Assembly: GCA_020356065.1 (NCBI GenBank)
Contig: CP070632.1
Location: forward strand, 1,531,159-1,572,698
Direction of reading: 5' to 3'
DNA from: Nitrospiraceae bacterium
GTDB taxonomy: Bacteria; Nitrospirota; Thermodesulfovibrionia; UBA6902
DNA length: 41,540 bases
The translations under genes and the position numbers were made by a program. Each line of letters starts with the position of its first letter. Position 1 is the stretch's first letter. The notes under the pieces were generated by a model. That model worked only from the letters and a program-made list of their open reading frames with translations, had not been told where the DNA came from and made no database searches. Below are positions 26,147 through 33,835 of this stretch, in pieces.

Positions 26147-26767
26147 TCAATGTATGTGATCATGATCAGACGAATCGAAAACAAAAAACTGCTTTGACAA
26201 AGTGATTAAGTCACATCTGTCTGTGACGTCACTTTTTTTCTGAATATTATTAATCCGAAGTCGTACATTTCTCGTATTTGTCCCGATAGTTCTTGCAATC
26301 ATGTCATTATCCATTCCTGTTCCAATTAACCCGAGAATATCCAGGTCTATCGATTTTAAATTCCACAGCCTGGACAATTCTGACAGTCTGACCAAAAGCT
26401 GCTTCATACATTTTTTGCTTATCCAAAGATTGTCCTTCATAACTGTATTGAAGGATTTTAACAGCATTTCCCTGTCTGAGCTTACATCGAGTATCCCGTG
26501 TATGCGACCTGCTATGAGAGCATAATTAATTGCCTGAACATCACAAACGGTATCCATTAGAAGCACCTTTGATGTGCATTCATTGATATACAGATAGTTC
26601 TCCAGAACATGCATATCAACAATAATAATATCGAAGAACTTATCTTTCAGGGTATCACCGAGATGCGCACTGCTGCAGATACTGACCTTTATATCATTAT
26701 TTCCAGAGAGAATACAGTTGATGCCCAGAGCCATCAACTGATTGCTGAATGACAGGAGAATTCTCAT
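26147..26767 (-). CDS. Divergent LuxR-type regulator with degenerate receiver domain
   Basis: 206 residues, the same architecture as its convergent neighbour. The receiver-like part starts MRILLSFSNQLM without the acidic pair, while IIIVDMHVLENY (about residue 54) supplies a possible Asp. The C-terminal helix-turn-helix is recognisable but altered: LDILGLIGTGMDNDMIARTIGTNTRNVRLRINNIQKKSDV (about residues 142-182), where the usual TVKSHL recognition-helix start is replaced by NVRLRI. It ends in a His/Asp-rich tail (FDSSDHDHIH). The stop codons of the two regulators are 14 bp apart. A TTGACA-type promoter lies directly before the start. Its binding target is likely different from that of its partner. 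Confidence 0.72.
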   Translation of the reverse strand: MRILLSFSNQLMALGINCILSGNNDIKVSICSSAHLGDTLKDKFFDIIIVDMHVLENYLYINECTSKVLLMDTVCDVQAINYALIAGRIHGILDVSSDREMLLKSFNTVMKDNLWISKKCMKQLLVRLSELSRLWNLKSIDLDILGLIGTGMDNDMIARTIGTNTRNVRLRINNIQKKSDVTDRCDLITLSKQFFVFDSSDHDHIH

Positions 26768-26773
26768 AACATA

Positions 26774-26802
26774 ATTTTCTACTAGTAATATGATTCTGTC
26801 AA
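26774..26802 (-). promoter_or_regulatory. Candidate promoter of the minus-strand LuxR-type gene
   Basis: On the minus strand there is a perfect TTGACA (26802-26797), a 17-nt spacer and GAAAAT (26779-26774, 4 of 6). Only six bases separate it from the ATG at 26767, so a leaderless transcript is predicted. Confidence 0.5.
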
Positions 26803-27041
26803 TTCCCCATTAGTTAAGGTTCCACATCAGTTTTAATAATGCCCTCAACTTTAGTATTACATTCATACTATTGGATGACCTCATGAAACTTTAGTTTTAA
26901 CCATATTTAATTTTCAAAGAATGTACTGATTGGTAATATACAAAAGTCCGGTAATTTTTTAGACTTAATGTATCAAATTCCCAATAACAGATTAATAAAA
27001 AAACGACGATTGTTTATAAATGGGCGTTGTCCATATTTCAT
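26803..27041. other. AT-rich intergenic region upstream of the Flp/Tad locus
   Basis: No gene is seen on either strand. A direct repeat AACTTTAGT occurs at 26848 and 26888, 40 bp apart, and could mark regulator sites. The pilin promoter must lie here or just downstream, but no convincing -35/-10 pair was found. Confidence 0.3.
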
Positions 27042-27066
27042 CTTCTAAAGAAGGGAGGAGCTTCTA
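27042..27066 (+). promoter_or_regulatory. flp1 ribosome-binding site with two competing hairpins
   Basis: AGAAG (27049-27053) can pair upstream with CTTCT (27042-27046), leaving GGAGG free, or downstream with CTTCT (27061-27065), placing GGAGGAG in the hairpin loop just before the ATG. The second pairing is also possible before flp2. The stems are only 5 bp, so the effect is uncertain. Confidence 0.3.
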
Positions 27067-27231
27067 ATGTCAAAGATTATTCAGTTCTTAAGAGATGAAG
27101 AGGGGTCGAATGCAGCAGAGTATGCTCTGATCATTGCTCTGGTTGCTACTGTTCTTATTGCAGGAGCCACGTTACTTGGAAATAACATTTCTGCCAGGTT
27201 GACGAACGCAGCGGGCGTCATTGGTCCATAA
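27067..27231 (+). CDS. flp: Flp-type pilin, first copy
   Basis: 54 residues. This is a class III (Flp) prepilin: short charged leader MSKIIQFLRDEEG, cleavage expected after Gly13, then SNAAEY with the conserved Glu-Tyr pair, then the hydrophobic helix ALIIALVATVLIAGATLLG. It is the structural subunit of the Tad pilus and is processed by the prepilin peptidase encoded two genes on. A strong AAGGGAGG ribosome site lies upstream. A near-identical copy follows 249 bp later. Confidence 0.93.
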   Translation: MSKIIQFLRDEEGSNAAEYALIIALVATVLIAGATLLGNNISARLTNAAGVIGP

Positions 27232-27246
27232 GCGAAAACATGGGAT

Positions 27247-27282
27247 GGAACGTCATCTGTTTGAATAAGCGGGTGGCGTTCC
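27247..27282 (+). promoter_or_regulatory. Hairpin after flp1
   Basis: GGAACGTCA pairs with TGGCGTTCC (one G-U) around a loop region containing TTTGAATAAG. There is no T tract. The same hairpin with the same loop follows flp2 (27513-27546). A role in mRNA stability or partial attenuation is inferred. Confidence 0.5.
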
Positions 27283-27315
27283 CAATCTCATTTTGTAAGA
27301 AGGGAGGAACTTCTA

Positions 27316-27495
27316 ATGTCAAAGATTATTCAGTTCTTAAGAGATGAAGAGGGGTCGAATGCAGCAGAGTATGCACTGATCATTGCTCTGGTTGCTACTG
27401 TTCTTGTTGCAGGTGCAACCTTACTGGGAAATAACATTTCTGCCAGGTTGACGAACGCAGCTGGCCTAATTGGTCCAGCAGCAGCCGGTCCATAA
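27316..27495 (+). CDS. flp: Flp-type pilin, second copy
   Basis: 59 residues, nearly identical to the first copy. It has the same leader, Gly13 cleavage site and Glu-Tyr pair. It differs by Ile31 to Val, Val51 to Leu and a five-residue C-terminal extension, AAAGP. The ribosome site and first 19 codons are almost base-identical to copy 1, whereas codons 31-37 differ at several synonymous positions. Either both pilins are assembled together or one is expressed under different conditions; the sequence does not tell. Confidence 0.93.
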   Translation: MSKIIQFLRDEEGSNAAEYALIIALVATVLVAGATLLGNNISARLTNAAGLIGPAAAGP

Positions 27496-27512
27496 ACAAA
27501 AGCTAAGTGAAT

Positions 27513-27546
27513 GAACGTCAACTGTTTGAATAAGCAGTTGGCGTTC
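27513..27546 (+). promoter_or_regulatory. Hairpin after flp2
   Basis: GAACGTCAACTG pairs with CAGTTGGCGTTC (12 bp, one G-U) around the loop TTTGAATAAG. It is the counterpart of the flp1 hairpin, with a longer perfect stem and an identical loop. No T tract follows. It separates the highly expressed pilin genes from the assembly genes. Confidence 0.55.
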
Positions 27547-27614
27547 CCTAAATAATTGATTTGTAAGAATCTTGATTATTAACAAGAGAATTTTTATGGG
27601 ACGTTATAGTGAAC

Positions 27615-28148
27615 ATGTCTGATATACATTTATTATATATATTGATTCCTTTACTGATTACAGCTGTTATATGGGATATACGTAAAGCAAGAATACCAAA
27701 CTGGCTGACGTTTTCTTCAATTATTCTAGCTATCGGTTATTGGACTGCTTCAAACGGGTTAGATGGTCTTCTGTTCAGTGTAGGAGGAGTAACCACGGGG
27801 CTTGCTGCTCTGATTTTTTTCTATGCAATGGGAGGGATGGGAGCCGGCGACGTCAAACTGATGGGAGCTGTAGGAGGACTGCTCGGTCCAAAGTGGGTAT
27901 TTATGGCGTTCATTCTCACCGGACTTGCCGGAGGCCTTTACGCAATAGGACTGCTTGCCGTTAAGGGTAAGCTTCTTGAGACAGCAAAAAGATACTTCAC
28001 AATATGTAAAGCATTCATTGTCACGCGAAAAATAATCTATATTCCTCCGGCAGGTAAAGCCGCTGAGCTCAGACTGCGTTACGGACTGGCTATTGCTATT
28101 GGAACGTGCTGTTCTGTCTTTATGAAGAATTTTAAATATATATTGTAA
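27615..28148 (+). CDS. cpaA: Prepilin peptidase (CpaA/TadV, A24 family)
   Basis: About 177 residues, a multi-pass inner-membrane aspartic protease that cleaves Flp prepilin. The two catalytic Asp are visible: ITAVIWDIRKARIPNWLT (about residues 15-32) and FYAMGGMGAGDVKLMGAVGGLLG, with the GxGD motif (about residues 72-94). There are about five hydrophobic helices. It lacks the N-terminal methylase domain of PilD, as expected for TadV/CpaA. The ATG at 27615 is preferred; a GTG two codons upstream (27609) is possible. Neither has a strong ribosome site. A mini-ORF (MGRYSEHV, from 27596) overlaps the start region. Confidence 0.9.
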   Translation: MSDIHLLYILIPLLITAVIWDIRKARIPNWLTFSSIILAIGYWTASNGLDGLLFSVGGVTTGLAALIFFYAMGGMGAGDVKLMGAVGGLLGPKWVFMAFILTGLAGGLYAIGLLAVKGKLLETAKRYFTICKAFIVTRKIIYIPPAGKAAELRLRYGLAIAIGTCCSVFMKNFKYIL

Positions 28149-28165
28149 TTAACTGGAGGTGCATT

Positions 28166-28987
28166 ATGGAAAAATACAAATCTCTTATACTGTTTGTTGC
28201 AGCAGTGCTGGTAGCCTCATTTACCGCTCTTCTTGCATACAACTGGATGAAGAGCAAGTCATTTACGGAAGAAGGATCTATCAAGACCCAGGAGGTGGCA
28301 GTTTCGACTACGTATCTGCCAATGGGAACAGTAATTAAAAAACAGATGGTCAAGACCATTCCATTCCTTAAGGGAAGTCTTCCCGAAACAGAGGTGTTTA
28401 CAGATGCTTCACTCTTAAACGGAAGGGTGTTGATTTCTCCTGTGAATGCGAATGAACCCATACTCAAATCACGTTTGGCGCCTGACTCCGTATCCGGCGG
28501 CGGTGTGGCCGCAATAGTTGATCCGAATAAAAGGGCCATGGCCGTAAAGATTGATAAGGTAAGCGGTGTATCAGGATTTATTCATCCCGGAAACAGGGTT
28601 GATGTTCTTGTATCATTAAACAAGCTGGATAAAAAAAGAACGCCTGTAACAAAAATTGTCCTTCAGAATATTCTTGTGATCGCCACAGGGACAGAGATTC
28701 AGCAGAAAGACAAGGAGAAAGCGACATCCGTGGAGGTAATTACCCTCGAGCTGACCCCTGACGAATCAGAACGGCTGGCGCTTGCCACATCACAGGGGAA
28801 GATTCAGCTGGCACTGCGCAATTACTCAAATGCCGAGGAAGTTGCGTCAAAAGGGGTCACCATAGACAGACTGCTTTACGGAATGCCCGTGGAAAAAAGC
28901 AGTAAAAGAAAGTATGTAAGAAGAACTCCTAAAGCAACCATAGTACAACTAATAAAGGGAAGTACCGTAAGTGAAATCAAATTTTAA
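28166..28987 (+). CDS. cpaB: Flp pilus assembly protein CpaB/RcpC
   Basis: 273 residues. One N-terminal membrane helix (about residues 6-25, LILFVAAVLVASFTALLAYN) is followed by an SAF domain (about residues 42-105, EVAVSTTYLPMGTVIKKQMVKTI and LINGRVL-like segments) and the RcpC/CpaB core (MAVKIDKVSGVSGFIHPGNRVDVLVSL, VVTLELTPDESERLALATSQGKIQLALRN in pattern). It probably contacts peptidoglycan and the secretin in the periplasm. TGGAGGTG precedes the ATG. It sits 17 bp after the peptidase gene, with the secretin gene next. Confidence 0.92.
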   Translation: MEKYKSLILFVAAVLVASFTALLAYNWMKSKSFTEEGSIKTQEVAVSTTYLPMGTVIKKQMVKTIPFLKGSLPETEVFTDASLLNGRVLISPVNANEPILKSRLAPDSVSGGGVAAIVDPNKRAMAVKIDKVSGVSGFIHPGNRVDVLVSLNKLDKKRTPVTKIVLQNILVIATGTEIQQKDKEKATSVEVITLELTPDESERLALATSQGKIQLALRNYSNAEEVASKGVTIDRLLYGMPVEKSSKRKYVRRTPKATIVQLIKGSTVSEIKF

Positions 28988-29000
28988 AAGGAGACTGCAG

Positions 29001-30542
29001 ATGATGAAAATTGAAAAGACGAGAAACAATTATTACATATCAGGTGTAATTATTGCGGTCTTCATTATATGCATAGTTATTCCCTTCAACACATGGGGAG
29101 ATGATTATGCGCAGGAAGCGCCTTTAACGGTTACGCCGCAAGTGCTCAGCCTTAATGTTGGCAAATCTCTTATTCTTGAAAGTATGGGAAAGGTGAGTCG
29201 TGTTTCAATTGCTGATCCCGAGATCGTTGATGCAATTGTGATAACACCAAACCAGATATATCTGACCGGAAAAGCCGGTGGTTCGACAAATCTCTCTCTG
29301 TGGCAAAAGGATAAACTGCATGCTATCTATAATGTCGACGTGTCGATTGACGTTACATCATTAAAGAAAAAGCTCTATGAGATACTGCCCGAGGAAAATG
29401 ATATTCGTGTTACCGGTAATGGAAGCAGCATCGCCCTTTCAGGCAGGGTCTCATCTGCCTCGGCTCTCTCCCAAGTCCTCGCAATTGCCGATACCTATGC
29501 TCCGAAGGACAAAAATGAAAAAGGCAAAGTCATGAATCTGCTCGAGGTAGGCGGAGTACATCAGGTAATGCTTGAGGTCCGTGTTGCTGAGATAACACGT
29601 GATGTAGGGAAGAGGCTGGGGATTAATTTCAATTCCCTTGGCCCAAGCGGGAGAACGTTTGGAGTGAATAAACTCAACAACCTGTCATCCATGTCTCAAC
29701 TTGCCGGAGTACCGGTAGAAAGAAAGTTTGATCTGTTTCCACCGGGGGGAGAAGTAATTTTGCCGGATAAAGGTTTTCCTGCAGATCCTTTGCAGATTTC
29801 CGGTTTTACTAATTTACTTTTTCGTTTCCTGGGAGGTGACTACTCATGGACCGTGCTGATCGATGCATTAAAGGATGAAGGATTGATAAGCGTGTTGGCG
29901 GAGCCTACCCTTATCGCCTTGAGCGGCCAGTCAGCCAATTTTCTTGCCGGCGGTGAATTTCCGGTGCCTATGCCTCAGGGACTGGGAACAGTTGCCATTA
30001 TGTTCAAGAAATTTGGTGTCGGTCTTACCTTTACTCCAACAGTTCTGAGCAATAACAAAATCAACATGAAGGTTGCACCTGAAGTGTCAGAACTTGATTT
30101 TTCGATTGCAACAGAACAGCAGGGATTCCTTATTCCGGGACTCACCACAAGACAGGCCTCAACAGTCGTTGAGCTGGGGGACGGCCAGAGTTTTGCCATT
30201 GCCGGTCTGCTGCAGGAAAATGTCCGGGAAAATATAACAAAGTTTCCAGTGTTAGGGGACATCCCCGTACTCGGCACGTTGTTCAGAAGCAGCGCATTTC
30301 AGAAAAATGAATCAGAGCTGGTCATCATTGTTACCCCTCATCTGGTAAAGCCGCTTGATATGGCAAAGCAGACATTGCCTACGGATCAGTTTATTGAACC
30401 AAGTGATTATGAGTTCTATATAAAAGGAACGCTGGAGGGAAAAGAGGATAACATAAACACTTCATCAAGTCATGCATCTCAGGTAGTCCACAATGAAAAG
30501 GGAGGCCTTGAGGGAGATTTCGGTCATATCATTCCTGAATAG
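29001..30542 (+). CDS. cpaC: Flp pilus outer-membrane secretin CpaC/RcpA
   Basis: 513 residues from the ATG at 29001, chosen because AAAAGGAG lies just upstream; an in-frame ATG at 28971 inside cpaB has no such site. A signal peptide (about residues 12-31) is followed by the pilus-type N-domain with LTVTPQVLSLNVGKSLILE and VVDAIVITPNQIYLTGKAGG-like strands, then a BON-like segment and the secretin core (about residues 180-450). The hallmark C-terminal stretch FPVLGDIPVLGTLFRSSAF plus ELVIIVTPHLVKPL is present. It forms the multimeric pore for the pilus. Confidence 0.94.
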   Translation: MMKIEKTRNNYYISGVIIAVFIICIVIPFNTWGDDYAQEAPLTVTPQVLSLNVGKSLILESMGKVSRVSIADPEIVDAIVITPNQIYLTGKAGGSTNLSLWQKDKLHAIYNVDVSIDVTSLKKKLYEILPEENDIRVTGNGSSIALSGRVSSASALSQVLAIADTYAPKDKNEKGKVMNLLEVGGVHQVMLEVRVAEITRDVGKRLGINFNSLGPSGRTFGVNKLNNLSSMSQLAGVPVERKFDLFPPGGEVILPDKGFPADPLQISGFTNLLFRFLGGDYSWTVLIDALKDEGLISVLAEPTLIALSGQSANFLAGGEFPVPMPQGLGTVAIMFKKFGVGLTFTPTVLSNNKINMKVAPEVSELDFSIATEQQGFLIPGLTTRQASTVVELGDGQSFAIAGLLQENVRENITKFPVLGDIPVLGTLFRSSAFQKNESELVIIVTPHLVKPLDMAKQTLPTDQFIEPSDYEFYIKGTLEGKEDNINTSSSHASQVVHNEKGGLEGDFGHIIPE

Positions 30543-30553
30543 AGGAGGAAAAA

Positions 30554-30946
30554 ATGTTTAAAACATGCTTAATCATAGCTGGTTGTCTATGTACTATTTT
30601 GATTGCAGTTCAGGCTCATTCTGATAATGCTGAACAGAGTGAGCAGATAAGTGTAGCAGGTGTTTCAGATGAGGAACGTACAGAACCAGGCACTATTCAG
30701 TTAGGACCGGATTCTGAACATGCTGCAAGCAGTAACATGAGCAGACTGGAGCTTGACTACGGCACGTCATATCGGCTAGCTGTGTATGGCCAGATACTGA
30801 ATCCTGATGCAGAGAAAAATACAGAGCCGGTCACCGGACTTGATGGGCAGGCTGCAGAAGTAATTATTGACAAGTACAGAAAGAGTTTTGAAAAACCAAA
30901 AAAAGATCCGGTTTACATTTTAAATGTTGGATCGAGCAGAAAATGA
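30554..30946 (+). CDS. Small exported protein of the Tad locus, unknown
   Basis: 130 residues. The signal peptide (about residues 1-21, CLIIAGCLCTILIAVQAHS) may instead be a lipoprotein signal at one of its Cys residues. The mature part is acidic and probably disordered, with a short conserved-looking patch MSRLELDYGTSYRLAVYGQILNPDA (about residues 60-84). Position between the secretin and TadE suggests a pilotin or CpaD-like role, but no CpaD signature is seen. The RIQL-like NPDA... region resembles patches in small Tad-locus proteins only loosely. A strong AGGAGG site precedes the ATG and the stop overlaps tadE by 4 bp. Confidence 0.72.
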   Translation: MFKTCLIIAGCLCTILIAVQAHSDNAEQSEQISVAGVSDEERTEPGTIQLGPDSEHAASSNMSRLELDYGTSYRLAVYGQILNPDAEKNTEPVTGLDGQAAEVIIDKYRKSFEKPKKDPVYILNVGSSRK

Positions 30947-31380
30947 TCAGGAAGATGATAAACGTCCATAAAGAACAACAGGGCGCAGTAGCGGTCGAGT
31001 TTGCCCTGCTGCTGCCGATTCTTGCTGTACTGCTCTTTGGGGCGGTTGAATTTGGAGCCATACTATACGACAAGGCCGTGGTTACAAACGCAAGCAGGGA
31101 GGGGGCACGATTCGGGGCTGTATACAGGGAGCCCGGGGAAGAGATAACATGCGGTGATATAAATACTGTTGTCCAGAATTACACGACAGGCCATTTGATA
31201 ACCTTTGGTGGAGGCGGTCCTGCCGACCCAACCTATCCGTTAGGCTGTGATCCGGGATCTGGAAACGAGCTTACGGTACGGGTCTCTTATGATTATGATT
31301 ATCTGGTTCTCCCGAATCTGGTTACCAGCCTCATTGGCCCTATAACCCTTGTGGGTGAGACCACAATGATAAAAGAGTAG
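30943..31380 (+). CDS. tadE: TadE-like pseudopilin
   Basis: 145 residues. The N-terminus is GAVAVEFALLLPILAVLLFGAVEFGAILYDKAVVTNASREGAR (about residues 10-52): TadE signature with a Gly before AVAVEF, suitable for prepilin-peptidase cleavage, a hydrophobic helix and the NASREGAR motif. The remaining part is a small beta-rich domain with two Cys. TadE pseudopilins support Flp assembly. It starts in an ATGA overlap with the preceding gene. Confidence 0.9.
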   Translation: MIRKMINVHKEQQGAVAVEFALLLPILAVLLFGAVEFGAILYDKAVVTNASREGARFGAVYREPGEEITCGDINTVVQNYTTGHLITFGGGGPADPTYPLGCDPGSGNELTVRVSYDYDYLVLPNLVTSLIGPITLVGETTMIKE

Positions 31381-31406
31381 AGCAACAAATCAGGAAGAAG
31401 AGCTAT

Positions 31407-32603
31407 ATGAAGTACAATAACGACTGGAAACAGGGAAGTACAAAGAAATTACAGGATACGCACGGGGCAACGGCTGTTATCGTTGCAATATCAATGGTCG
31501 TTCTAATTGGAGCTGTTGCTCTGGCTGTTGACATCGCTCACCTGGCTGTTGTACGGGGTGAACTGCAGAATGCCGCTGATGCAGGCGCACTTGAGGGAGC
31601 CCGTGTCCTGTATAACTACGATGGAAGCGGAACGGAAAGTGTAAATACAGGAGCCAACCTTGCTGCCCAGCAGGCGGCCCTTAAAAATGACAGTGACAAT
31701 GAGGCTGTTGAAGTCGACCTGGGTTCAGATGTCCAGCGAGGGCACTGGGATACAGCGTCTCACAATTTTACCCCAAGCAGCAGCATGGACACAAGCGTTA
31801 TAAACGCGGTCAGGGTAACCACCCACAGAAGTGCTTCCCAATCCATCTTTGCCCAGATCTTTGGTATTCAGAGTTTTGCTGGTTCTGCTACGGCTGTTGC
31901 CTACAGGGGATATGCCGGCAACAGCGTTGACTTTGATGAACCTCTGGCAATATGCAGGGACATGATCGAAGACACAAATGGCGAATACCAGTGTACAACG
32001 GGTTTGATGGTCCCATCGCCTGTGGAGACTGCAAGGTGGACGAATTTCTCCGAGGACTGTGAATTAAATGCGAGTCAGAGTAATGTAACTCCCATTATCT
32101 GTACTGACACTGACCCTGTTGATCTGTCTGCTATTTCGACAATAAACGGTGAGGTGCAGCCGACCATGAATGCAATGAAACAGTGCTGGGAAAATGCAAC
32201 AAACAGAACGCAGTTCTGGAGTTTGACGCTGCCTGTAGTTGAATGTATAGAGCCTGTGGTGTGCAGTCAGATTGTGGGTGCTGTCAGCGTTAACGTTGTA
32301 TGGGTTACGGAGAACGGAAATGACCCTCAATATAACGAAATTCCCCAGCAGATGGAGGACTGGTCAAGTGTAGTGGATTGTTCAGCTTTTAATCTGTCTG
32401 AAGCAACCGGGAGAGAACAATGCTGGAATGATTTTACAAATCACTTTCATCTGTCTTTTTATGATGCAAACGGAGTATTGCAGCCAGCTCCTTACCAGCA
32501 AAATACTCTCTATTTCCTGCCGTCTTGTGAATTTACGGGTGAAGGAGGTCCGGGTGGACTTGATTTCAATGTGCATGCCAAATATCCAAAGCTGGTTCAA
32601 TAA
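31407..32603 (+). CDS. tadG: TadG-like protein with a Cys-rich C-terminal region
   Basis: 398 residues. The N-terminus is GATAVIVAISMVVLIGAVALAVDIAHLAVVRGELQNAADAGALEGARVL (about residues 20-68): Tad_N/TadG signature with a membrane helix and the conserved NAADAGALEGA. The periplasmic part lacks the von Willebrand A domain found in long TadG proteins. Instead it has about ten Cys spread from CRDMIED (about residue 180) to the terminal FLPSCEF, suggesting several disulfide bonds. It follows tadE by 26 bp. It may be the tip or an outer component, but the C-terminal region is not recognised. Confidence 0.82.
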   Translation: MKYNNDWKQGSTKKLQDTHGATAVIVAISMVVLIGAVALAVDIAHLAVVRGELQNAADAGALEGARVLYNYDGSGTESVNTGANLAAQQAALKNDSDNEAVEVDLGSDVQRGHWDTASHNFTPSSSMDTSVINAVRVTTHRSASQSIFAQIFGIQSFAGSATAVAYRGYAGNSVDFDEPLAICRDMIEDTNGEYQCTTGLMVPSPVETARWTNFSEDCELNASQSNVTPIICTDTDPVDLSAISTINGEVQPTMNAMKQCWENATNRTQFWSLTLPVVECIEPVVCSQIVGAVSVNVVWVTENGNDPQYNEIPQQMEDWSSVVDCSAFNLSEATGREQCWNDFTNHFHLSFYDANGVLQPAPYQQNTLYFLPSCEFTGEGGPGGLDFNVHAKYPKLVQ

Positions 32604-32612
32604 AGGAGTCCT

Positions 32613-33797
32613 ATGCAAAGTAATAGTGTATCTGTTGGATTAGAGATTAAAAACGAACAAGTAAAAAGTGAACTGATAGAGATCATATCTTCCATTGCGG
32701 GTTTCCGCGTTATGAAATTTCTCGATCAGGAGGATTGCGACATTATTGTTCTGGAGATCGGTGACGATCCGGAAAAAGAATTTCAATGTATTCACTCACT
32801 GCACGATGCAGATGCGAATAAGGGCGTTTTTCTTACGTCGTCGCGTACCGAACCGGAGATTCTGCTCCGTGCATTAAGGGCCGGAGCAAAAGAGTTTTTT
32901 ACACAGCCTTTGAAAAGAGAAGAGATAATCAATGCTTTTGGAAAATTCAGGGAAAAAAAGGTGTATGCCCCTTCAAATGGCAATGGAAAGAAAAAAGGAA
33001 AAATCATTAATGTTCTGGGAAGTAAAGGCGGTATAGGTACGACAACAATTTCTGTGAACCTTGCTCTCAGTCTTCTTGCATCGCCAAATGATAATCAGAC
33101 ATCTGTAGCTATCATGGACCTGAATCTTCTCTTTGGAGAAGTACCGATCTTTCTTGGCCTGAAGCCTGTCTTCAGCTGGGGAGAGATCGTGCAAAATATT
33201 TCCCGTCTGGACTCCACGTATTTAAAGAGCGTTATGGCAAAGCATGATTCAGGGATGCACATCCTTCCTTCTCCTTCACAGTTTGATGGTATCACTGTAG
33301 CGAATTCAGAAATAATAGGTAAAATCCTGCAATTAATGCTGAAAGAATATGACTACATAGTGATCGACAGTGGTCAGTCATTGGATGACATGTCCCTGAA
33401 AGTTCTTGAACTGTCCGATACAGTATTAATTAACTCCATATTGAGTCTTCCCTGTCTTATCAACTGCAAGCGCCTCCTGGAATCATTCTGGAGAATGGGA
33501 TATCCGCGTAATGAACATATCAAGATTATTATCAATCGATATCATAAGAATTCTGACATATCACTGAAGGATGCTGAAAAGGGGATACAGAGAAATATCT
33601 TCTGGACAATTCCAAACGAATACCAGTTGACAATGTCTGCTATCAATCAGGGCAAACCCCTCACCGCTATGTCAAACAAATCTGATATCACCAGAAAAAT
33701 AAGGAACCTGGCAGCCGCATGTTTAAAGGATATGAATACGATAAAAAACGAAACTTACCATGTCCCGGAACCGAATCTGTCCGGAATAAGATCTTAG
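32613..33797 (+). CDS. cpaE: CpaE/TadZ-type ParA/MinD-like ATPase
   Basis: 394 residues. An N-terminal receiver-like domain (about residues 1-115; GVFLTSSRTEPEILLRALRAGAKEFFTQPL) is joined to a MinD/ParA ATPase. The deviant Walker A motif is SKGGIGTTT (about residues 137-145), followed by AIMDLNLLFGEVPIFLGL and the Walker B-like YDYIVIDSGQSLDDMSL. TadZ/CpaE proteins position the pilus machine at the pole. AAAGGAG precedes the ATG. The receiver part lacks a clear phosphoacceptor, as is usual for this family. Confidence 0.92.
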   Translation: MQSNSVSVGLEIKNEQVKSELIEIISSIAGFRVMKFLDQEDCDIIVLEIGDDPEKEFQCIHSLHDADANKGVFLTSSRTEPEILLRALRAGAKEFFTQPLKREEIINAFGKFREKKVYAPSNGNGKKKGKIINVLGSKGGIGTTTISVNLALSLLASPNDNQTSVAIMDLNLLFGEVPIFLGLKPVFSWGEIVQNISRLDSTYLKSVMAKHDSGMHILPSPSQFDGITVANSEIIGKILQLMLKEYDYIVIDSGQSLDDMSLKVLELSDTVLINSILSLPCLINCKRLLESFWRMGYPRNEHIKIIINRYHKNSDISLKDAEKGIQRNIFWTIPNEYQLTMSAINQGKPLTAMSNKSDITRKIRNLAAACLKDMNTIKNETYHVPEPNLSGIRS

Positions 33798-33835
33798 CGT
33801 CTGTGAGAATAACATACCACAAGGAGATTTAACGT

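Larger units (their letters stand above)
27048..27546 (+). repeat. flp: Tandem duplication of the flp pilin unit
   Basis: Two units 249 bp apart each contain the ribosome site, the pilin gene and a 3' hairpin. Identity is highest from the ribosome site through codon 19 and lower in the helix codons and 3' spacer. Confidence 0.9.

Noticed and set aside
26803-27066. c-di-GMP (GEMM) riboswitch upstream of the pilin genes
   Set aside because: I looked for the GEMM core motifs because of the PilZ neighbour and saw none in this gap.
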